DNA from: Lachnospiraceae bacterium
Lineage (GTDB): Bacteria > Bacillota > Clostridia > Lachnospirales > Lachnospiraceae
Direction of reading: 5' to 3'
DNA: 64,000 bases
Assembly (NCBI GenBank): GCA_009911185.1
Contig: QXWW01000005.1
Coordinates: 69,501-133,500, forward strand
In this document: piece after piece, positions 1 through 8,324 of the stretch
How the letters are laid out: every line of letters starts with the position of its first letter
How positions within the stretch are numbered: the first letter of the stretch is position 1
The notes under the pieces: model-generated
Told to the model about the DNA's origin: nothing
Database searches by the model: none
What the model saw: only the letters and a program-made list of their open reading frames with translations
Program-made: the position numbers and the translations under genes

Positions 1-1965
1 ATCAATGACATTTCTCACCGTCCCCTTTAAAACCATCCCCGGCGTCAGATCTTTCATTTCCAGCACATCCGTACGCAGAATCGGTTTTGGCATCTCATCT
101 CTGGGATCCCTTGCAGGTTTTTCCAGCTCCTTTACAATATCCTGCAGGGTCATTTCTCCGACCTCCAGTTCTGCCGCCAGTTTTTTATAATCGGAAACCT
201 TCCTGGAAATCCCGGACAGTTTTCCATTCTGGATATCTTCCGGCACAAAGCCAAGCCTGTCCAGCAGTTTCAATGCCGCGTCATAGCTCTCCGGATGCAC
301 ACTGGTGCCGTCCAGAGGGTTTTTGCCGCCGCTGATACGCATGAACCCCGCGCACTGTTCATACGCCTTCGGCCCTAACTTCGCCACTTTCAAAAGCTGC
401 GCGCGCGTCTGAAATCTTCCGTTTTCCTCCCGGTACGCCACTATATTTTTGGCAATCGTTTTGCTGATACCGGAAATATACGCAAGCAGCGAAGCGGAAG
501 CCGTGTTCAGATCCACTCCTACCTTGTTTACACAATCCTCCACCACGCCGTTTAAAGCGCCGCTTAATTTCTTCTGGTTCATATCATGCTGATACTGTCC
601 CACACCGATGGATTTGGGATCAATCTTTACCAGCTCGGCAAGCGGATCCTGAAGCCTTCTGGCAATGGAGGCCGCGCTTCTTTGGCCCACGTCAAAATTG
701 GGAAATTCTTCTGTGGCAAGCTGGCTGGCAGAATAAACGGAAGCTCCCGCCTCATTGACAATAATATACTGCACTGGCTTTGGAATTTCTTTCAGCAAAT
801 CCACAATCACCATTTCCGACTCCCTGGAAGCCGTTCCGTTTCCTACGGAAATCAATGAAATGTCATATTTTTGAATCAGGTTTTTCAGGACAGCCTTTGA
901 CTGTTCCACTTTATTCTGCGGTGCAGTCGGATAAATTACCGTGGTATCCAATACCTTCCCGGTGGAATCCACCACTGCCAGCTTACATCCGGTGCGGAAT
1001 GCCGGATCCCAGCCCAGGACCACATGTCCGGCAACAGGCGGCTGCATGAGCAATTGTTCTAAATTCTTACCAAAAACCCGGATTGCCCCATCCTCCGCAC
1101 GCTCCGTCAGTTCATTGCGGATTTCCCGTTCAATGGCAGGCGCAATGAGACGCTTATAACTGTCCTCTACGACTGCCCGCAAGGTATCCGTGGTATGGGG
1201 ATTATCCCTTACAATAACCTTTTTCTCCAGATACAAAAGGATCTGGTCTATAGGAGCCTCCACCCTGACGCTCAAAATTTTTTCCGCCTCTCCCCGGTTA
1301 AGGGCAAGAATGCGATGACCGGCAAGTTTTGCCAGTCCCTCCTCAAATTCATAGTACATTTCATAAACGGACTCCGCCTCCGGATCCTTGGCAGCCGAAA
1401 CAATTTTTCCAGTACGCATGGTAATGTCGCGGATATATTTGCGGTAATCAGCTTCGTCCGAAATTCCCTCTGCCAGTATATCCATAGCCCCTGCTACCGC
1501 TTCCTTTACGGAACTTACTTCTTTCTCAGGATTTATAAAAGCTTCCGCCTCCTGCGCCAAAGCTTTGTCCGTCATCTGCAGCAGTATGATATTGGCCAGA
1601 GGTTCTAAGCCTTTTTCCTTGGCGATGGTTGCCCGCGTCCGCCGCTTCGGGCGGTAAGGACGGTACAAATCATCTACGGTAACCATCGCCTCCGCCGCTA
1701 ATATCTGCTGTTTCAGTTCCTCCGTCAACTTCCCCTGCTCCTCAATACTGGAGATTACCTGTTCCTTTTTCTCTTCTAAGTTGCGAAGATAGACCAGACG
1801 CTCAAACAGGCTGCGCAGCACCTCGTCGTTTAATGCGCCCGTTGCTTCCTTTCGGTATCTGGCGATAAAGGGAATGGTATTGCCCTCATCAATGAGTTTT
1901 ACCGCGGCCTCCGCCTGCTGCCGGCGAATGTTCAGTTCTTCTGCCAGTTTTGCAATGATATCCAT
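1..1965 (-). CDS. tex: Tex-family RNA-binding transcription accessory protein (3' end outside window)
   Basis: The minus-strand frame from the ATG at 1965 is open for 655 codons to the window edge. It starts MDIIAKLAEELNIRRQQAEA and reads PFIARYRKEATGALND, a Tex N-terminal helical signature. The central YqgF-like part (GWDPAFRTGCKLAVVD) and the helix-hairpin-helix part (LLAYISGISKTIAKNIVAYR) follow. The last visible residues (PGMVLKGTVRNVID) are the start of the C-terminal S1 RNA-binding domain. Tex proteins are usually 700-780 aa, so about 60-120 residues are missing. A strong SD (AAGGAG) lies 8 nt before the ATG. The role, from the family, is nucleic-acid binding linked to transcription and RNA turnover. 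Confidence 0.93.
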   Translation of the reverse strand, partial: MDIIAKLAEELNIRRQQAEAAVKLIDEGNTIPFIARYRKEATGALNDEVLRSLFERLVYLRNLEEKKEQVISSIEEQGKLTEELKQQILAAEAMVTVDDLYRPYRPKRRTRATIAKEKGLEPLANIILLQMTDKALAQEAEAFINPEKEVSSVKEAVAGAMDILAEGISDEADYRKYIRDITMRTGKIVSAAKDPEAESVYEMYYEFEEGLAKLAGHRILALNRGEAEKILSVRVEAPIDQILLYLEKKVIVRDNPHTTDTLRAVVEDSYKRLIAPAIEREIRNELTERAEDGAIRVFGKNLEQLLMQPPVAGHVVLGWDPAFRTGCKLAVVDSTGKVLDTTVIYPTAPQNKVEQSKAVLKNLIQKYDISLISVGNGTASRESEMVIVDLLKEIPKPVQYIIVNEAGASVYSASQLATEEFPNFDVGQRSAASIARRLQDPLAELVKIDPKSIGVGQYQHDMNQKKLSGALNGVVEDCVNKVGVDLNTASASLLAYISGISKTIAKNIVAYREENGRFQTRAQLLKVAKLGPKAYEQCAGFMRISGGKNPLDGTSVHPESYDAALKLLDRLGFVPEDIQNGKLSGISRKVSDYKKLAAELEVGEMTLQDIVKELEKPARDPRDEMPKPILRTDVLEMKDLTPGMVLKGTVRNVID

Positions 1966-2003
1966 AACAAAATTCTCCTTATATCTCTCAATCTCTGTCC
2001 TAC

Positions 2004-2032
2004 ATTATAGCGGATTGTATTTTGTCTTTCAA
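2004..2032 (-). promoter_or_regulatory. Sigma-A promoter of tex
   Basis: On the minus strand TTGAAA (2032-2027) and TATAAT (2009-2004) are 17 bp apart. They lie about 40 bp before the tex start codon. Confidence 0.75.
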
Positions 2033-2103
2033 GGAAGAATCTGGCAGAAGCAGTTTTTCAAAGTATATACGCGGCCGCAAACACCGCAAAAAACACTCGT
2101 AAA

Positions 2104-2991
2104 TTAAACGGCGGTAAGGAAACATTGAAGTGCTCCGATTAAATTTGCATCATTCTGGAACTTACAGCTCACGATTTCGGCAGGGGGCACATAATATGGA
2201 CAGCCTGCATATATTGCCTGCAGATGATTCCTGATATACTCAATAAACACCGGCTGCGCGCTGATGCCGCCGCCAATGGCAAACCGCTGCGGATCCAGCA
2301 CCGTCTGCAGATTAAAAATCTGTACTGCAATTTCCTTTGTAAATTTTTGCAGACATTCCTCTGCGTCCGCGTCCTTGCTGTTTACTGCATCAAATACCCG
2401 CACGCCGTCTACTTCTTCCGCTTTCAGACCTTTTTTCTCGGCAAACATCCGGCACAAATGCGGAACCCCGCAGCGGTTGCCCCACACGGTATCATAATCT
2501 GCCGCCGCTGCTTTATCCGTTACTATATACGAAACTTCCCCTGCTGAAAAATGCTTTCCGCGATGCAGCTTATGATCCTTAATGTATCCGCCGCCAATCA
2601 TTGTCCCGAAAATCAGCACAAACCCGTCCGCCACGTCTTTTAAACTGCCCACCGCCGCTTCTGCGACGGCGGCGCATTTTGCATCGTTTTCCATATGTAT
2701 TTTCACCGGACACCGCTCATACAACCTGTCTCTTAAATAGAAATCATCATTATAGCGCAGTGCTCCCCCCGTATAGCAATAACCGTTTTGGGAGTCGATA
2801 ATTCCGGTTATGGAAATAGCAATTCCTGAAACGTCCGGCATTTTATCATAAATCTGCCCGATTGTTTCAATAAACGGTTCCCTGCCCTCTTTGGGCGTCG
2901 GTACTTTCCCACGCGCCAGGATCTGCATGTCTTCTTTCATACACGCATACTTTATAAACGTGCCCCCGACATCAACCGCCAATACCTTCAT
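2104..2991 (-). CDS. ROK-family sugar kinase
   Basis: 295 aa. The N-terminal phosphate-binding motif VDVGGTFIK (residues 6-14) and the second ATPase-fold block (FGTMIGGGYI, then SAGEVS) mark the ROK (repressor, ORF, kinase) family. There is no N-terminal helix-turn-helix, so this is a kinase and not a repressor. The zinc motif CxCGxxGC of many ROK glucokinases is degenerate (NRCGVPHLC), so specificity cannot be read from it. It is the third gene of an operon behind a glycyl radical enzyme and an FSA-type aldolase. I infer that it makes the 6-phosphate of the sugar or anhydrosugar used by those enzymes. Glucokinase or N-acetylmannosamine kinase are alternatives. Confidence 0.85.
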   Translation of the reverse strand: MKVLAVDVGGTFIKYACMKEDMQILARGKVPTPKEGREPFIETIGQIYDKMPDVSGIAISITGIIDSQNGYCYTGGALRYNDDFYLRDRLYERCPVKIHMENDAKCAAVAEAAVGSLKDVADGFVLIFGTMIGGGYIKDHKLHRGKHFSAGEVSYIVTDKAAAADYDTVWGNRCGVPHLCRMFAEKKGLKAEEVDGVRVFDAVNSKDADAEECLQKFTKEIAVQIFNLQTVLDPQRFAIGGGISAQPVFIEYIRNHLQAIYAGCPYYVPPAEIVSCKFQNDANLIGALQCFLTAV

Positions 2992-3047
2992 CTGTCCCTC
3001 TCCTTTCCAGCCGGCCAGCGTTCCCGCGCCCCGCCGTCTTTGCCGTA

Positions 3048-3725
3048 TCAGCAGTCAGTCATATTTCTGCCCTCGCCTGTCAATCCCTCGAAATCTTTGA
3101 CAAAAGCTTCCACAGCAGCGGTAATCGCCTGATTTTTTACCAGCCCTTCTATTACGTCCGGAGCGACCGTAGACGCGCCAACCCCATATTCACACAGTTC
3201 CAAAACCTGCTGTGAATTTTTAAAGCTTGCAGCCAACACCTCTGTTTTTAATTCATTCTTTTTGAAAATATCATGTATATTCTTCGCCGTCTGGATGCCG
3301 TCATACCCCATATTGTCAATACGGTTAACATAGGGGGCCGCATAAGCAGCGCCGCATTTTCCTGCCAGATATGCCTGCATAGGCGTATAAATGGCCGTCG
3401 CCGTAAAGGGGATTCCCAGCTCTGCCAGTTCTTTCATAGCTTTAAATCCTTCTGGAACCGCAGGGATTTTAACATACGTATTAGCACCCAGTTCCTTTCT
3501 AATCCGCTGCGCTTCCTGCACCATAACGGCGGCGGCGCCAGAAACCGCCTGTACGTGCAACTCGGCGTTCGGCCCAATAAAGGCGCGGATCTTTTTCAAA
3601 ATATCGTACGGTTTGCCGCCGCTGTTTGCCAGTATGGTCGGATTTGTCGTCACACCGTCAACCGGATAAAATTCATAAATATGTTTCACCAGTTCCAAAT
3701 GTGCGTCGTCTATTAATAATTTCAT
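3048..3725 (-). CDS. fsa: Fructose-6-phosphate aldolase / TalC-type transaldolase
   Basis: 225 aa, the usual length of the short fructose-6-phosphate aldolase group (about 220 aa) and not of true transaldolases (over 310 aa). The start MKLLIDDAHL, VTTNPTILANSGG (residues 25-37) and the Schiff-base lysine in TYVKIP (Lys86) are all present. The enzyme cleaves or forms ketose 6-phosphates, giving glyceraldehyde 3-phosphate plus dihydroxyacetone or hydroxyacetone. It follows the glycyl radical enzyme by 28 bp. The same pairing is known in E. coli (fsaA with ybiW-ybiY, fsaB with pflD-pflC), which suggests that it acts on the product of the radical enzyme. Confidence 0.88.
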   Translation of the reverse strand: MKLLIDDAHLELVKHIYEFYPVDGVTTNPTILANSGGKPYDILKKIRAFIGPNAELHVQAVSGAAAVMVQEAQRIRKELGANTYVKIPAVPEGFKAMKELAELGIPFTATAIYTPMQAYLAGKCGAAYAAPYVNRIDNMGYDGIQTAKNIHDIFKKNELKTEVLAASFKNSQQVLELCEYGVGASTVAPDVIEGLVKNQAITAAVEAFVKDFEGLTGEGRNMTDC

Positions 3726-3753
3726 GATAATCTCCTCCTGTATTACGTATTAC

Positions 3754-6159
3754 TTACAATGTCTGTTCTGTACGTTCAATAATGTCGTCCTGCGTTTTTT
3801 TAGACAGCACATTGAAAAACGCGCTGTAACCCGCCACGCGCACAATCAGATCTCTGTGGTTCTGCGGATGCTTCTGCGCGTCAAGCAGCGTGTCTCTGCT
3901 GACGACATTAAACTGCACGTGATAGCCATGCAGGCGATTAAAAAATGTACGTAAAAGAGCGATCAATTTCTGCTTATTTTCTTCCTTTTCCAACATCTGC
4001 GGCGTCACTTTCTGGTTTAAGAGCACGCCGCCCGTAATTTCTTCCGTAGGAAGCTTCGATACGCTCTTGAACACCGCCGTGGGACCGTTTTGGTCAGCCG
4101 CATGGCTTGGTGAACAGCCTTCTGCGAGAGGTTCGCCCGCTTTCCTGCCGTCCGGCGTGGCAAGCGTTCCTGCGCCCTGAGGCACATTTGCGGAAATAGA
4201 AGACGTTCCTGCATAATAAACGCCGCCGATCGGCCCTCTGCCATAGCGTGTATTATGGTATTTTTTCATCTCGTCAATATATACGTTATAAGCGTCTACC
4301 ACAAGCTGGTCTACATAATCATCATCGTTTCCGTATTTGGGAGCTTCCTGCAAAAGTTCACGGATCTTTTCATTTTTCTCACCTGCAAAATCGGACTGCA
4401 GCGCTTCCCAAAGCTCTGCCGGCGATACCTTCTTTTCTTCAAAAACTACCTTTTTCATGGCCGCAAAGCTGTCCGCCAGGTTTGCAATGCCTACCTGAAG
4501 ATCGCTGACAAAATCATATACCGCGCCTCCTTCTTTCATATTCAGCCCCCGTTCGATACAGTCGTCCGTCAGGGCAGAACACAAAATATCCGCCGTATCC
4601 TGTTCCAGAACCATATCGCAGGTAGCATCAATAATGGTACATTGGCGGCACATCTCACGAATCACCTTATCCCAGCATTCCAGCACCTGTTCAAAACTTG
4701 TGAAATCCTTAAAATGTCCGATCCCTTCACACAGCTTTGTGCCCGAGGAAGGATCCACGCCGTCATTCATGGCAATCAGCAGCGCTTTGGGGAAATTCAA
4801 AAAGCTCATGCCCGTGCAGCGGTAGCCCCATTTACCGGGAACTGCGGTTTCCACGCAGCCAATCGCACTGTAATTGTACGCGTCTTCCGGTTTCACGCCC
4901 TTGGCGATGAAACTGGGGATAATCACCTCGTCGTCGTTAAACGCCGGCATTCCAAATCCACACCGCACGACTTCCACACATTCTTTCATAAATTCTTCCG
5001 TAAGCCCTTTATGATACCTTACCGTAAGGTTCGGCTGGGTCAGATGACATTTGGCAACACTCTTTAAAATCAGCCAGGACATCTGATTGGTAGCGTCCTT
5101 TCCCTCCGCCGTCTGCCCTGCTACCGTGACATTTTGATACAGCGGAGAACCGGCGGAAAACTGCGTATGGCTCCAGGAGCGTATCTTATTGATGGTGTAT
5201 GTCTTCAGCCACAAATTGCACAGCAGCTCACATGCCTCTTCTTCTGTGATAAGTCCCTTCTTTACATCAGCCTCATAGTATGGATTCAGGTATTGGTCCA
5301 TACGCCCATAAGAAAGACTGTGCCCGTTTGACTCAATCTGCAGTACCAGATGTATCAGCCACAGACTCTGCAGCGCTTCCCGGAAGCTTTCCGCCGGTTC
5401 ATAAGGCACTTTCTGCAATATGCGGGCCATTTCCAGCAGCTCCGCCTTCCTGCCCTCATCCGTTTCTTTCTGCGCGGTCTCCGCAGCCAGGGCCGCATAA
5501 CGTCCGGCAAAGTTTTTCACAGCTTCCACTACAATTAAAATTGCGCGGTAGAAATAACTCTTCTGGATGTTCTTATAATCGGTCAAATCCAGCGCTTCCA
5601 GCTTCTCCTTCGCGCGCCTCTCATAGTCCTTTAAGCCCTTGCGCATCATCGTTCCGTAATCCACTGCGCAGTGGGCGTCGCCAGAAGTAATGTTTCCTTC
5701 CGACTTGATGATGCCCAGATCGTAGTACAGCCTGGAATGCGGCGGAAAGGCGGCCAGTCCCCGGTCCAGCAATGTATTATGTTCCCAGAATGGGGCTATG
5801 TCACGCAGTTTCTGCTTATTCTCTTCTGTTATATAAAATACATCCCCGTCACGATGTTCAAATTCATCCAGTTCATCAATGACCCATTTCATTGCATACT
5901 CTGGAAAAATCGGGGCGCTGCGGTTTTGGGACGCCTGATTTCCGGCAATCATAGTCTGCGGCTCGATAAATACCGTCATTTCTTCCAGCACATTTTTCAG
6001 CATCAGCGCCCGTTTCATTGCCAGCGGCTGATCCTGATTCTCCTGGTATGTCCGGGTCGTAATAACCGCCCGTTCCACGCACACCTGAGGCTTCACATTC
6101 AGAAGTTCTTCACGAAAACTTTCCATTCTTGGCGTTAAATTTCCAAAATAGCTGTTCAT
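3754..6159 (-). CDS. Glycyl radical enzyme, PflD/YbiW type
   Basis: 801 aa. It contains the thiyl-radical site GCVE (Cys435, with Glu437 as likely acid/base) and the C-terminal glycyl-radical motif RVAGYSAFF (radical carrier Gly777). GCVE, rather than the Cys-Cys of pyruvate formate-lyase, places it with the dehydratase/lyase branch. The length and the segment after the cysteine (PGKWGYRCTGMSFLNFPKAL) fit the E. coli PflD/YbiW clade. The activase is divergent from 6504, and an FSA-type aldolase and a ROK kinase follow on the same strand. As I recall, recent work gave this clade a C-O lyase activity on 1,5-anhydroglucitol 6-phosphate yielding 1-deoxyfructose 6-phosphate. The neighbours fit that, but the substrate here is an inference. 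The enzyme must act without oxygen. Confidence 0.9.
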   Translation of the reverse strand: MNSYFGNLTPRMESFREELLNVKPQVCVERAVITTRTYQENQDQPLAMKRALMLKNVLEEMTVFIEPQTMIAGNQASQNRSAPIFPEYAMKWVIDELDEFEHRDGDVFYITEENKQKLRDIAPFWEHNTLLDRGLAAFPPHSRLYYDLGIIKSEGNITSGDAHCAVDYGTMMRKGLKDYERRAKEKLEALDLTDYKNIQKSYFYRAILIVVEAVKNFAGRYAALAAETAQKETDEGRKAELLEMARILQKVPYEPAESFREALQSLWLIHLVLQIESNGHSLSYGRMDQYLNPYYEADVKKGLITEEEACELLCNLWLKTYTINKIRSWSHTQFSAGSPLYQNVTVAGQTAEGKDATNQMSWLILKSVAKCHLTQPNLTVRYHKGLTEEFMKECVEVVRCGFGMPAFNDDEVIIPSFIAKGVKPEDAYNYSAIGCVETAVPGKWGYRCTGMSFLNFPKALLIAMNDGVDPSSGTKLCEGIGHFKDFTSFEQVLECWDKVIREMCRQCTIIDATCDMVLEQDTADILCSALTDDCIERGLNMKEGGAVYDFVSDLQVGIANLADSFAAMKKVVFEEKKVSPAELWEALQSDFAGEKNEKIRELLQEAPKYGNDDDYVDQLVVDAYNVYIDEMKKYHNTRYGRGPIGGVYYAGTSSISANVPQGAGTLATPDGRKAGEPLAEGCSPSHAADQNGPTAVFKSVSKLPTEEITGGVLLNQKVTPQMLEKEENKQKLIALLRTFFNRLHGYHVQFNVVSRDTLLDAQKHPQNHRDLIVRVAGYSAFFNVLSKKTQDDIIERTEQTL

Positions 6160-6195
6160 AGTCCCACTCCTTTATTTGTTTGAAATTAAAATCTA

Positions 6196-6207
6196 TTTCG
6201 TTTGTAA
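6196..6207 (+). promoter_or_regulatory. Degenerate copy of the TTTCATTCGTAA motif
   Basis: TTTCGTTTGTAA differs at two positions from the motif found exactly at 6268, 7414 and 7573 (inverted). It lies between the glycyl radical enzyme's promoter and start codon, a position where binding would block transcription. Confidence 0.4.
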
Positions 6208-6211
6208 CTAT

Positions 6212-6240
6212 ATGCTAACATTTTTTTATTTTTCTGTCAA
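6212..6240 (-). promoter_or_regulatory. Promoter of the glycyl radical enzyme operon
   Basis: On the minus strand TTGACA (6240-6235) is followed after 17 bp by TAGCAT (6217-6212). A SD-like AAAGGAG precedes the start at 6159. It is divergent from the activase promoter. Confidence 0.6.
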
Positions 6241-6267
6241 TATCTTTACACAAAAAACTTTATATAA

Positions 6268-6280
6268 TTTCATTCGTAAG
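6268..6280 (+). promoter_or_regulatory. Candidate DeoR-family operator between divergent promoters
   Basis: TTTCATTCGTAAG sits between the two divergent promoters, 7 bp upstream of the activase -35. The same 12-mer occurs at 7414-7425 and, inverted with the extra base, at 7573-7585 around the DeoR-type regulator gene. Three copies in 1.3 kb, all at promoters or at the regulator, indicate a binding site. Confidence 0.6.
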
Positions 6281-6287
6281 TTTCTCA

Positions 6288-6316
6288 TTTACATTTGTAT
6301 TCATTTATGCTATAAT
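6288..6316 (+). promoter_or_regulatory. Sigma-A promoter of the activase gene
   Basis: TTTACA (6288-6293), a 17-bp spacer and a perfect TATAAT (6311-6316). Transcription would start near 6323, leaving an untranslated leader of about 180 nt. Confidence 0.75.
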
Positions 6317-6374
6317 ATGAAAGAAATCCAAAACCGATATACGGCAAATGCTTCCAGGCAATCATCAATAGATA

Positions 6375-6439
6375 CTCTGCCAACGGCTCCATAAAAGCGG
6401 CGTATGTCAGACTCACAGCGGCTTTTTGGAGCCGCACTC
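6375..6439 (+). promoter_or_regulatory. Stem-loop in the activase leader
   Basis: CGGCTCCA and, with one bulged base, AAAAGC pair with GGCTTTT and TGGAGCCG about 40 nt downstream. This forms a long imperfect stem in the 5' leader. No run of U follows it, so it is more likely a structural or mRNA-stability element than a terminator. The rest of the 344-bp gap 6160-6503 holds only the promoters and operators listed. Confidence 0.45.
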
Positions 6440-6503
6440 TGTTCTATTCCATTTCAAACCGCTTAGGAACTGTTGCCCGCGGAAAAAGAAAGGGGTTTTA
6501 CCT

Positions 6504-7412
6504 ATGGACAAAACAAACGAATCTTGTATTATTTTTAACATTCAGAAATTCAGCCTTCACGACGGCCCCGGCATACGCACCGTCGTATTTTTCAAAGGAT
6601 GCCCTCTGAGCTGCAAATGGTGTGCAAATCCGGAAAGCCAGACCGCCAACATCCAGATTTTATTAGACCGCGATAAATGCACGGCCTGCCAGACCTGTGT
6701 AAGAACCTGTACATCCGGCGCTATCACAATGACTGGCAGCGGCGTGCAAATAAATCATTCCCGCTGCCGTCAATGCCTCAGCTGCGTTTTTGCATGTCCC
6801 CGGAAAGCCCTGACTGCAGAGGGCAAAGAACAGACCATTCCTGAAATCTTAGAGATTTGCCTTCAGGATAAAGAGTTTTATGAAGAAAGCGGCGGCGGCG
6901 TCACTTTGTCCGGCGGCGAAGCGCTGATGCATCCGCAGTTTGCCCTTTCCCTGTTAAAAACTCTGAAACAGCATAACATCCATACCGCTATAGAAACTAC
7001 CGGTTATGCTTCTGCAGAAATTTTTGACCGGGTTACCGCCTGCGCCGACCTGCTTCTTTTTGACGTCAAACACTGGGATGAAAAGAAGCATATAGAAGGC
7101 ACCCGCGTTTCCAACCGCATCATCTTAGAAAACTTAAAACGCGCCATAGCCGCCGGAAAGAATGTGCTCCCGCGTCTTCCCGTGATTCCCGGATATAATA
7201 ATTCCTCCCAGGATGCAGAAGGCTTTGCAACCCTCCTAACAGAAACGGGCGCGAAACAGATTCAGCTCCTGCCGTTCCATCAATTTGGTGAAAGAAAATA
7301 CGATATGCTTGGCAAAAACTACAGTTATGCAAACATTCCCGCACTGCACGAAGAAGACCTGGAAAATTTCCGGCAGATCTTCCTTCTCCATGACATTCAG
7401 GCTTTTTTTTAA
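6504..7412 (+). CDS. Glycyl radical enzyme activase (radical SAM)
   Basis: 302 aa from the ATG at 6504, which has a G-rich SD (AAAGGGG). A further in-frame extension to 6426 has no SD and is not needed. The radical-SAM motif CxxxCxxC is CPLSCKWC (Cys33, 37, 40). Two ferredoxin-type clusters follow at about residues 56-95 (CTACQTC and CRQCLSC), as in activases of the dehydratase/lyase branch and unlike PflA. SGGEALMHP is the SAM-binding GGE motif. It places the glycyl radical on Gly777 of the divergent partner enzyme, using S-adenosylmethionine. Confidence 0.92.
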   Translation: MDKTNESCIIFNIQKFSLHDGPGIRTVVFFKGCPLSCKWCANPESQTANIQILLDRDKCTACQTCVRTCTSGAITMTGSGVQINHSRCRQCLSCVFACPRKALTAEGKEQTIPEILEICLQDKEFYEESGGGVTLSGGEALMHPQFALSLLKTLKQHNIHTAIETTGYASAEIFDRVTACADLLLFDVKHWDEKKHIEGTRVSNRIILENLKRAIAAGKNVLPRLPVIPGYNNSSQDAEGFATLLTETGAKQIQLLPFHQFGERKYDMLGKNYSYANIPALHEEDLENFRQIFLLHDIQAFF

Positions 7413-7413
7413 G

Positions 7414-7425
7414 TTTCATTCGTAA
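7414..7425 (+). promoter_or_regulatory. Candidate DeoR-family operator upstream of the regulator
   Basis: An exact copy of TTTCATTCGTAA directly after the activase stop codon, about 55 bp upstream of the regulator's -35 element. It is in the same orientation as the copy at 6268. Confidence 0.55.
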
Positions 7426-7478
7426 TAACCGCCGGCATTCCGCAATCAGTACTGTCAGTAATCAGGCTGTCATACTTA

Positions 7479-7507
7479 TTGAAAATTAAACTTATTCATG
7501 TTATATT
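7479..7507 (+). promoter_or_regulatory. Sigma-A promoter of the DeoR-type regulator
   Basis: TTGAAA (7479-7484), a 17-bp spacer and TATATT (7502-7507), ending 32 bp before the start codon at 7540. Confidence 0.65.
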
Positions 7508-7539
7508 TTAGATGATACCTCGTTTAACAGGAGAATAAA

Positions 7540-8286
7540 ATGACGAAGAGAACAAATAGAATTTTAGAACTTCTTACGAATGAAAATAAAATGGAAGTAT
7601 CCCTGATTGCCGAAACTCTGGGCGTTTCCCAGGTCACGATACGGAAAGATCTGGACGAGCTGGAAAAGAGAGGAATTATTGAACGTGAGCATGGATTTGC
7701 CGTTTTGCGAAGTATGGACGATCTCAACGGAAGAATTGCCTATCACTATGAATCTAAAAAAAAGATTGCCCAAAGGGCGTCCGCGCTGGTTCGTAACGGA
7801 GATACCCTTATGATTGAAAGCGGGAGCTGCTGCGCGCTTCTTGCAGAAGCCCTTGCTGCGGATAAAAAAGATCTCACCATTATCACAAACAGCGCTTATA
7901 TCGCCAATTATATACGCGGCAAATCCAATTTTCAAATCAATCTTCTGGGCGGTATCTACCAGCAGGACGCACAGGTCATGGTCGGCCCGATGGTGCGCCA
8001 GTGCGCGGAAAATTTCTGTGTCGACCAGTTCTTTATCGGCACAGACGGCTATTCCTACCGCACCGGATTTACGAACTGTGATCAAATGCGCGCACAGGCG
8101 GTTCGCGACATGGCCAGACAGGCGGAAAAAGTAATTGTTCTTACTGAGAGCGAAAAATTCATAAAACACGGCATTGTCCCGCTCAATCTCAGGGGACAGA
8201 TACAAATGGTGATTACCGACCAGATGATTGATCCCAGAATTGCCGCGGAACTGGAACGCCAGGGAATCACCGTAAATACCGTATAA
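7540..8286 (+). CDS. DeoR-family transcriptional regulator
   Basis: 248 aa with a preceding SD (CAGGAG). Residues 1-60 form the DeoR winged helix (RILELLTNENKMEVSLIAE, then LGVSQVTIRKDLDELEKRG). Residues 75-235 are the DeoR C-terminal sugar-phosphate sensor, with NGDTLMIESGSC and FIGTDGY motifs. Such regulators usually repress a nearby sugar pathway until a phosphorylated sugar binds. The TTTCATTCGTAA motif occurs at the divergent promoters 1.2 kb away, just upstream of this gene, and inverted inside its first 50 bp (7573-7585). I infer control of the glycyl-radical operon and of itself. Confidence 0.88.
   Translation: MTKRTNRILELLTNENKMEVSLIAETLGVSQVTIRKDLDELEKRGIIEREHGFAVLRSMDDLNGRIAYHYESKKKIAQRASALVRNGDTLMIESGSCCALLAEALAADKKDLTIITNSAYIANYIRGKSNFQINLLGGIYQQDAQVMVGPMVRQCAENFCVDQFFIGTDGYSYRTGFTNCDQMRAQAVRDMARQAEKVIVLTESEKFIKHGIVPLNLRGQIQMVITDQMIDPRIAAELERQGITVNTV
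7573..7585 (-). promoter_or_regulatory. Inverted operator copy inside the regulator's coding start
   Basis: CTTACGAATGAAA is the exact reverse complement of the 13-bp motif at 6268-6280. It lies at codons 12-16 of the regulator, a position suited to autorepression by roadblock or looping. Confidence 0.5.
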
Positions 8287-8324
8287 CAGTTAGTAACTGC
8301 GGCACACAAACAAGGAGGCCACTT

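Noticed and set aside
1-1608. Open frames on the plus strand over the first 1.6 kb
   Set aside because: They are antisense shadows of tex, whose minus-strand frame is open throughout and matches the family.
3048-3725. Full-length transaldolase of the pentose phosphate pathway
   Set aside because: At 225 aa, and next to a glycyl radical enzyme, the FSA/TalC group fits better than a transaldolase of over 310 aa.
3754-6159. Pyruvate formate-lyase
   Set aside because: The active site is GCVE with one cysteine rather than the adjacent Cys-Cys pair, and the activase has extra ferredoxin clusters not found in PflA.
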